Shown here: positions 28,516 to 35,043 of the stretch, in pieces
Numbering within the stretch: the first letter of the stretch is position 1
Layout of the letters: the number at the start of each line of letters is the position of its first letter
Origin: Neoechinorhynchus agilis
Taxonomy: Eukaryota > Acanthocephala
Assembly (NCBI GenBank): GCA_051530055.1
Contig: JBMGUZ010000025.1
Span: 1-35,043 of the forward strand
Direction: 5' to 3'
DNA length: 35,043 nucleotides
The notes under the pieces: model-generated
What the model was told of the DNA's origin: nothing
Databases searched by the model: none
The model's input: the letters and a program-made list of their open reading frames with translations, nothing else
Position numbers and translations under genes: made by a program

Positions 28516-29124
28516 TATTATCAATCATCGCTGATTTACCCATGTTTAAGAGACGATTGACCAAGGATAAAATATTGTTCATGATATTCAAGGAGCTTTT
28601 ATTCGTAGTCGCAACTATCTATGCATTCTGTTCAAAGAATGAATAAATTTGTGTTTCGGAAAGCCTTTCATTTCGAAAATTCTTGATGAATTCTACACGA
28701 TAAATATAATTTAAAAATATAATTTTTCACATCCATGATGTATATTTTTTCGACGCTATTGGGGAATGTGATTTGGAGTTTGACAATATCGCATGGAAAT
28801 AAAAGCTATCGAAACTCACAGGATTCATAGTTATCATCGGCAAGTTTTAATGAGTCTGAAATCAAATTGCAAAGAAAAAATCACTCTATGACCAAAAATG
28901 TTTTTAAGATTTTCTAAATGAAAAAATGCCTGAGTGAATTTCTATAAGCCGAATTTATTAACGCCTTGGCTGACAGCACTTAAACAAATAAGTTTGAAAT
29001 GTCAAAGGAGAATGAATGTTCAAAAGAAATTTCCAAGAAAAAAAGATTTATTAAAACTTAAAAGGCAAAGAACACGTCATTTGCAAAATGTTGATAATTG
29101 AGGTACCGGGGACAATGATTGGAA

Positions 29125-29239
29125 TTATTGTTTAATTCTTTATCCGGTAAATGATTTTTTTATTATAGATGTTTCGAACCTCGTCAAGTTCATCTTCTTT
29201 AATAAAAAATCATTCACCGGATGAAGAGCTTAACAATAA
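29125..29239. mobile_element. Hairpin MITE, 115 bp (right copy)
   Basis: Reverse complement of 8188-8302, with the same inverted ends and self-complementary centre. Confidence 0.65.
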
Positions 29240-29310
29240 TACGTATTTTGCGATTTAAGTTCAACATTTATAAAATTTCACAGATTGTATTTGATATCAA
29301 TACGATAGAT

Positions 29311-29505
29311 TGTAATTTCGTTCAAATAACAAAAATAATTTGAGGGAAAATGACAGAAAATAATGAAAGTACGAATTTTGATATTACTAGAAAGTACTGA
29401 ATATTTTTGCGGAAATAAAAAGGATTTCTTGGAAACACTTTTATAAGCATCACTGATTTTGAAAATCGAAATGAAGTCTTATTATTAAGTTCAGTAAACG
29501 CATCG
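29311..29505. other. About 195-bp segment present only in the right arm
   Basis: The left arm passes directly from gatagatt-type sequence to the segment before the helicase fragment (about 8111-8118), while here about 195 bp intervene. It is either an insertion here or a deletion in the left arm. It shows no coding sequence and no clear inverted ends. Confidence 0.7.
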
Positions 29506-29942
29506 ACAGCCGTAAGGATAAAATACTCCCGCTTTAGATTTTTAAGTAAAGAAATTAATCGACTAATTGAATCTGCTTAAAAGAATATTGACGAAAAATA
29601 AATCACTGTTACATCAATAAGTTGATAGACGAGATTGAAATTTGGGAACTTTAAAAAGCTTAGATAATTTCTTTCAAATTAAAAAAGAGTAGAGACAAAA
29701 ACCTTTTTATTTGATACAACAAATAAGACATTGAACGGGATTATTGTTCAAATTCTTTGAGTGATTGCTAAATGGCGAAGTTCACTTCGTCCCTTAGAAC
29801 ATTCGATGGACATTCGTCTTATGATTTCGGTCAATTCCTAGTATTATTGTTGTCCAGCAAAATAAGCCAAGCATAGCTCATAATTTTCTAACTGATTTGC
29901 GAAGTGTAGTTGGGTAACCATGAAACGTTAAACAATTTATAA

Positions 29943-30203
29943 TTTCTAAAAAAAGAGAACCTGAAAGATTTGGAATCTCTCGATGCATCACATAATCGCA
30001 TAACAAGTGGATTATTTTCATTGCAAGACTTGTCGAAGCTTAATCCTGTGGATCTTTCTTACAATAACATTCGTGATGAGCAAGAGCTAAAGTATTTGAA
30101 TGAGATAGATGATTTGAGTATCGTGGATTTAAAGGAAAACGAATGCCGAAACCGAATGGTTGACTATATACGCCGATTAATTCCCGATATGGTTAGATTT
30201 TAA
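29943..30203 (+). pseudogene. Leucine-rich-repeat C-terminal fragment, ANP32-like
   Basis: The frame reads LKDLESLDASHNRITSGLFS, then LNPVDLSYNNIRD, then LSIVDLKENECRNRMVDYIR and ends RLIPDMVRF. This is two to three leucine-rich repeats with the LxxLxLSxNxI pattern, followed by the capping motif seen after repeats in ANP32 and related nuclear proteins (DYRxxVFxLLPxLxxLD). The fragment has no start codon; a TAA lies just upstream in frame, and the acidic tail typical of ANP32 is missing. It may be a single last exon or a truncated copy. The AG at about 29952 could be a splice acceptor. Confidence 0.5.
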
Positions 30204-30849
30204 ATGGTTTCGCCAATTTCGAGGTTATTTATATTTAGAAAAATCTTCGTTTCTCCACGGATATCCGGCCTCTGAAAGAGAACGGCGGATCACTGAGGTT
30301 TGGTGCAACAGCGACACGGAGGCTGAAGGTGAAATGAGAAAATTGATAAATTTGAAAACATAAAACGAACAAAGGACACTGGTAGATTATGTAATGAATC
30401 TACAGAAAAGCAGAGATTTCCTCCACAGGATCATTTCTAGGTTTTTAAATCTCTAATTTTTGTGTGTTTGCTTGAAATTTATGTTTTAATAGTTTTGTTG
30501 CATGTGAAAATGGACGTTTGATTCTAATTTAGTAGTGCATTGTATTTTTCCTCGCAATTTAAACTGCAATCCGACGTGTTACCATCATTTTTGTACTTGG
30601 AAACCACCTCAATTCGCCCATAGCCGCAGAGATAAATAAAATCTCGCCGAACTTTCACTTATTTCTACAAATGATCATACGCATAAAATCTAAACGAACA
30701 TTTGTATTATCGATAATATTAACCCGTGGATATATATTGTGAAATTCAAAACTCGTATTGATCAATCATTTTAAGGCTAAGCTCGTTAGAAAATATTTCG
30801 TTGCGAAAATTCTGCATAGTTCTCGAATAAATGAGTATCGATAACACCG
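30204..30849. other. No gene seen
   Basis: AT-rich spacer. A short run near 30280-30350 reads ENGGSLRFGATATRRLKV, which could be a chance match to an FHA-domain edge; it is not supported further. Confidence 0.35.
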
Positions 30850-31700
30850 GGGACAGGATTCGCCAAGGTACAATTAATTTTTTATTGTGTATTAAAAAGA
30901 ATCGGTCGTTTGCGTAGGCCCAATATTTACAATTCTTTTTATTAACAAGTTTTAAATCTTTTTATGATTCCTATGAGCAATAAAGTGGGTGACAGTGGGA
31001 AGCACTGAGTCACTCCGTTTCTCAAAATGAAAGCATGTTTTGTTTGGATCAACGTCCATAAAATAGGATTTGGATTCAAATAAAAAATTGCGTTTTTTAT
31101 TTAAATTTCCTTGGGATTCTTAAATCATTCATTACTTCATAAATAAAAATTGGTTTGATAGCATCAAAAGCTATGTTAATGTCAAGTTATTGCAAGACTT
31201 TATTGACCCCAGTAATTTCATTATTGAAGTCCTGCAAATCATATATTAACGAGTTTACTCCTTTACCTAAGAGTGAATCCATGGAAGTTTTGTGGTATGA
31301 TTTTTTCTTTAGAATATAGTTCTTTGAATTTTTATTTACAACTTTTTCTATAATTGAGATAAGAAGGTTCTGAATGGCGATAAGTCTTATGTCACCAGGG
31401 TTTTAAATTATTTTTTTACTATTTTCCGGGCCTTATCAATAATAAGTCTTGGAAAGATAGTTTTCCACTCCAAAGTTATAATAAAAGTTCTCTGCTGTAA
31501 TTAATGTCGACATTAAATTTACCATCCCATAACGACAGGATATCTTCTTTGGATAGTTTTATTAAATTGCTATTATTAGAAGGTAGAAAATGTTGGCGAA
31601 GGAGTAACTCCGAAAAGATTCCTAAATAAAATTTAGCCAATTACCTCTGGGTATAAAATTGTGCCTATCCAATTGGAAGTTTTGTGTTTGAAATCTATCC
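30850..31700 (-). mobile_element. LINE fragment 3, heavily decayed reverse transcriptase
   Basis: On the minus strand, in broken frames, it reads MDSLLGKGVNSLIYDLQDF near 31230-31290, then LDINIAFDAIKPIF near 31150-31190 (equivalent of motif A), NGVTQCFPLSPTLLLI near 30970-31020 (equivalent of GVPQGSPLSP) and YWAYANDRFFL near 30900-30935 (equivalent of YADD). The catalytic residues are partly lost. It is older than LINE fragments 1 and 2. Confidence 0.65.
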
Positions 31701-32632
31701 ATTTTTTTATTTAAAAGTGCATTCTAACAATTTGAAGAGAGATTTTTTAATGTTCGTATTTTTATTCTATCTCTTTCTAGATTTTCATTTGCGAGATATT
31801 TGAAAAATTCTTCTTAAATAATATTTACTTAAGGTCCTATTTCCCTGCAATTCGCAAATTAATGAAATCTCATAATCGAATTTGTAAATTCTGAGGTTCT
31901 CCGTTTTCTTAGATGTGAAAAAGTGACTAGGTTATCATTGGTGGCCTTGGAGATCGTATCATTCATTTCAGTTTATTTTAGATTTTATTTGATGATTAAA
32001 ACATTTTATGTTCGCTTCATAAATTTTACCAGCGATTCAGATGTTCCTGGGTTTCTGATTTGCTTTTGAAATATTATACGTAATTCTTATTTGTTTTTTA
32101 ACCCCTTTTCTCCTACGGAGCGAATTATTTCCTTCTATACAAAAGTTATTTAAACTCTTTTCTATCATGATGATCCTCTTAACTTTTCCTTTTTTTGCCA
32201 GTTCTAAACTTTCATTATTATCCTTGTTCTTATTCAAATCTTCATTCTAAGTAGCGATTTCATGTTTTGATTTTGCAAATTCGAAATTGTATTTATTTTA
32301 TATGTGATTTCTTATCTTAAGATTTCCATTTTGTAATTTTAATTCTCTTATGTCCTTTGAGAAAAACAGAAATTGATTATTTCCATTATAATTATCATTT
32401 AAGCAAGGACGATTTATTCGCGAAGAGAGGATGGTGGATTGAGAGAAGATCGAGTTTCATCAATAAGTTAGATCGGTGATTTTTTACGTGGCAATTTTTT
32501 TACAATCCAATCCATGAATCGATCTTTTTGGTCCAGTTTTCTGTATGTGCCCAAGGGTAGGGGAGTTAAATTAGTGCTTCGGAAAAAGCGCTCGTTAATG
32601 GGTTTCGCTGTTGAGGTGGTCGACTAAACTGT
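31701..32632. other. AT-rich stretch, possibly the upstream part of LINE fragment 3
   Basis: No gene is supported. A minus-strand frame at 32037-32237 is basic and Asn/Lys-rich (MNKNKDNNESLELAKKGKVK) and may be a LINE remnant or just composition. Confidence 0.35.
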
Positions 32633-32974
32633 CTATATCACTTTGCTATTTTGCGAGTTTGTCCGCTCTGCGGCCTTACTTTTGGCGATTTTTAAAATTT
32701 TCTTGAGTTTAGCTTTATTTGTTGTATAATTATATTTTGCTGTGAACGTGAATCCAAAGATACTTAGTTTTTTGTTATTGGCCATGGACTCTTGATGAAA
32801 AAATTCTTTAAAAAATTCTCTACGTCTGTCACATACAGATCTCGATTTTATAATAAATTGGCTTTTCTTAACATTCAAAGATAGCCCCATTGTTGGGAGA
32901 GCGTTATCGAGAAAATCGAGCAGTTCCGAGTTTTTTCGAGCGGATATGAAATTCGGGAGCTCCTGATGCATCAC
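32633..32974 (-). mobile_element. LINE fragment 4, end of reverse transcriptase
   Basis: On the minus strand it reads LGLSLNVKKSQFI-like MGLSLNVKKSQFIIKSRS, then KLSIFGFTFTAKYNYTTNKA and KLKKILKIAKSKAAE. These match the segment after motif C in LINE fragment 1 (MGLKLNPDKTKII and FKKILKIAKRF). The palm motifs A to C are missing here. Confidence 0.75.
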
Positions 32975-33238
32975 AGATTCTGAACTACGTTTTCCAGACC
33001 GAAGCCCTTGGTTAATTTTTTACGGGACACGACTTTCCACCAATCTGAGGATTGTGGTAATAATTCCTTAATGTACTTTCCATCACTATCATATTGCAAA
33101 CGAACTCTACATGGCCGGTACGGAGATGCCGAAAACTTGACCAGTTCAGGATCCCAATAGTTTTGCGGAATGCAATTCATGTCCGTAAAACGATAGTAGC
33201 CGTGACTTTTAAACTTCGCAACTTTAGCCTGTTCCTCG
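32971..33238 (-). CDS. Unassigned open frame, possible exon
   Basis: On the minus strand an open frame of about 89 codons reads YRREEQAKVAKFKSHGYYRF, then MNCIPQNYWDPELVKFSASP and ELLPQSSDWWKVVSRKKL. The aromatic-rich, structured composition looks like real protein. An AG precedes it near 33240, so it could be an internal or last exon. I do not recognise the family. It overlaps the LINE fragment 4 start by four bases and lies between two LINE pieces of opposite strand. Confidence 0.35.
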
Positions 33239-33302
33239 CGTCTATAAGAGGTTCCTTGCTATCGGCAAAGGACTGTCAAATGACGCTAAAGTATTAACAG
33301 CC

Positions 33303-34060
33303 CGGCCACCACAGCGGTCATCGCAAACTACGATGACCCTGGGAGCTATGCTGAACACTTTGATTTATCCTCCGATGTTATTCTCCAATTTCAATCAAAT
33401 CTGAAATGGGATTCAAACTTTAAAATTTGTCTCCTCAGACGCCTCCGACATTTAGGAATCCCTTTACCTGATCTCTTCAAATTTTACTTCGCCTTTATTT
33501 TACTCTCCATCACCTACGATTATCCCGTCTTCTGCAACCTTTCAAAATCTCAAATCTTTCGTCTTGAAATTCTTCGTAAAAGAGCATCTAAAATTTGCAC
33601 AGCTGACTTTCCCCCACCGAATGCATTGATGTTATTTTCATTAAACAATCAAAACGCCTCTCAACCCTTGAAACACAATTTCGACCACATATCGATCATT
33701 TTTCTCATGAGCACAACAATCGTAATCCTAATTCGTTTCATCCTCCTTTACCTCGCACCTCTCTCGACCTCTGCTTCTTTTTCCTTACCGCCAAATCTTC
33801 TCGGATATCATAACCTGAAATGAACCTGAGAAAAGACAAAACCTCACAAGCTCTCTTGTAAACAATAACCACCAATTCCCACAAGAACGGACATCCCCGG
33901 ATCGGACATTCCCACCCGACCAAAACAATAATACACTAAATAATCAACAACCGCATTCTTTGAACAACTCTGAACTCGAGTGTTTACGAGGACCCAAAGG
34001 TACATGGGTCCTGTTTTTTGGGCATCAACAAATAAAAGTGTTATTATTGCCTTAAGCACG
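33303..34060 (+). mobile_element. LINE 3' end: C-terminal domain and 3' untranslated region
   Basis: The frame reads YAEHFDLSSDVILQFQSNLK, then LLRRLRHLGIPLPDLF, then ITYDYPVFCNLSKSQIFRLE and ILRKRASKIC. This is typical of the region after the reverse transcriptase in non-LTR elements, where a (Y/S)YGYPVxCN motif occurs. It stays largely open to about 33823, with a likely shift near 33625-33700. It is followed by a short 3' untranslated region with a hairpin, and an A-rich/AATAAA-like aaataaaag at about 34028-34036. Confidence 0.7.
33989..34012 (+). other. Hairpin in the LINE 3' untranslated region
   Basis: An 8-bp perfect stem aggaccca/tgggtcct encloses an 8-base loop and is followed by a T-run and aaataaaag. 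Such short 3' stem-loops can serve in reverse-transcriptase recognition in some LINE families. Confidence 0.55.
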
Positions 34061-34367
34061 ATAATCAAACCGATGTTGTCTACCATTTTACCGTTTATTT
34101 TTATCATACGAAATGAAGCACACAAAATGTCATCACTTTTTCACGAATTTCAATCGTATTCAATCTGTAAAATATGGACTCGCAAAATATCTCGTGGCTT
34201 TTTATAACCCTCTCGAAACTTAATTGACCATTCGTTCGAATAGATTCGATCCTCACTGAATAAAAAGCCATTGCTTACGCAGATTTAAGTTTCCTTGTGC
34301 TGAGATTAGAGCTAATGCTGATACAAGTTTCGATTTCTGAGCTCATTGAGGGAAATGCGTAATTATT
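34061..34367. other. No gene seen
   Basis: AT-rich spacer between the LINE 3' end and the TRIP13-like fragment. Confidence 0.4.
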
Positions 34368-35043
34368 CTAAAAGATGTTTTTAATGTAATCTGTTAGCAA
34401 CTTTCTACGAAGCGTAGCGTCCGGTTTCTCAGTTTTGACTATGAAGTTGACGCGATCAATAAATAAACTATCCAAAGCGTTCGATTCGAGGTTGGATGTA
34501 CTCAACAGAATAACATTATTAGTTCTTTTAATTTCTTGGAGGTAGCGAAGCATTGTATTTACGTTGCGGTTGTTGTCTGAAACTTACTCAGAATTTATGC
34601 GGGTAGATTGTGCAATTAATATGGAAAGGTTGCAGCCAATCGAAAGCTTTCGTTAACAAAAATTATTCTGATTGGCTACAGATGGCACACTTTTACATTT
34701 AGCACCGGCGATATAGGTCATTAAAGCAACACAATCAACCTGATGTAAGCCCATCTACCCCTTAAATGACAAGGAATAAAAATTTGGATCTTTGTGGGTT
34801 TTTGTATAAACTCATTTTCGCCTTTTTCCTTCGATTTCTTGTCAAAATCCCAATATTGACCCCCTGTTTTCTGTAGACAATGGGTTGTGACTCCATTAAA
34901 TACCATCCGTATTTTCTCAGAAGTTTCGCCAATTTAAGAAGAAGAAAACATTTCTTGATTGATTCTGATGAGATAAAAATCCATTTTGATCCTGGAAGCT
35001 CGAATACTTAATTTCTGGGCAAGGGCTTCTATTAGGGAAGTTT
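34368..35043 (-). pseudogene. TRIP13/PCH2-like AAA+ ATPase, partial and broken
   Basis: At the right edge the minus strand reads TSLIEALAQKLSIRASRI, then FYLIRINQEMFSSS, a TAA stop at 34934-34936, then IGETSEKIRMVF. Human TRIP13 has [38 protein letters not shown] in the same order, just after Walker A. After a gap, 34368-34570 reads LRYLQEIKRTNNVILLSTSN, then ALDSLFIDRVNFIV, matching LTQIDQIKRHSNVVILTTSN and VAFVDRADIKQYI. TRIP13/PCH2 remodels HORMA-domain proteins in meiosis and the spindle checkpoint. The Walker B part is not recognisable between the pieces, and the C-terminal domain is missing. An acceptor-like tttcag lies at about 34580. The gene continues beyond the window. The stop and the truncation suggest a pseudogene. 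Confidence 0.75.

Larger units (their letters stand above)
17245..29674. repeat. Inverted repeat B, right arm, with insert
   Basis: Reverse complement of 7942-14329, in two parts: 17245-19436 and 24307-29674. The two parts overlap by about 845 bp of the original sequence (equivalent to 12308-13153 of the left arm) and enclose the virus-derived insert. The outer edge lies near the aagcttagataatttcttt stretch at 29656-29674. Confidence 0.88.
28516..29949. other. No gene seen except a MITE
   Basis: Mirror of 8081-8950 up to the arm edge near 29674, then unique AT-rich DNA. It contains the second MITE copy and an arm-specific segment at 29311-29505. Confidence 0.4.

Noticed and set aside
2336-29674. 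The whole inverted structure as a pure assembly or amplification artefact
   Set aside because: The arms differ by substitutions, a 12-bp indel, a 195-bp indel and different tandem copy numbers, which a simple fold-back chimera would not show. It cannot be excluded fully without reads.
30270-30350. A possible FHA-domain edge (ENGGSLRFGATATRRLKV)
   Set aside because: It is one short motif with no preceding FHA strands and a stop right after, too little to support a gene.
1-35043. tRNA, rRNA, CRISPR arrays, riboswitches or bacterial operons
   Set aside because: None is recognisable on either strand; repeat spacing and gene content are eukaryotic.

Overview
The window reads as nuclear DNA of an AT-rich invertebrate animal, most likely an arthropod or a relative. 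CpG is not obviously depleted, host coding pieces resemble animal genes (CIR1, SRP receptor beta, DHX37, SLC22, PARP12/ZAP-type zinc fingers, TRIP13), and the mobile DNA is mostly non-LTR retrotransposons and small hairpin elements. I see no operons, Shine-Dalgarno sites, rRNA, tRNA or CRISPR. I cannot name the species.

Layout. 1-2335 holds two decayed reverse-transcriptase elements. 2378-4544 is block A: a LINE piece plus an unknown 171-codon ORF. 4677-7941 is unique and carries damaged host-type genes (CIR1-like on minus, SRP receptor beta-like on plus, a hairpin MITE, an unknown ORF, the start of a DHX37-like fragment). 7942-14329 is block B: the end of the DHX37-like piece, a MITE, a gene with five repeated helical domains, an SLC22-like pseudogene, an unknown ORF and a CCCH zinc-finger gene. 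14684-16826 is an inverted copy of A. 17245-29674 is an inverted copy of B, enlarged by an insert. 29675-35043 is unique again: a leucine-rich-repeat fragment, decayed LINE pieces, an unassigned ORF and a TRIP13/PCH2-like pseudogene running off the right edge.

The most striking region is 19471-24306, visibly richer in G+C than its surroundings. It encodes a 1164-residue protein of viral-structural appearance, so I read it as an endogenised virus fossil, possibly toti-like. It sits in the right arm of B between two direct copies of about 845 bp of host sequence that occur only once in the left arm. Its left junction carries a 35-bp filler copied from a tandem repeat about 1.3 kb away. This points to repair-mediated integration with local duplication.

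The other notable gene is at 26584-28515: an intact 643-residue protein with five repeats that resemble the LEDGF integrase-binding / TFIIS N-terminal (TND) fold. Its mirror copy at 8951-10872 is frameshifted near the start. Large inverted duplications, tandem-repeat differences between arms, many broken genes and dense retroelements together suggest an ampliconic region such as a sex-limited or B chromosome or an asexual genome. That is inference only, and an assembly or amplification artefact must be excluded. All identities quoted here come from reading by eye, not from a search or an alignment program.
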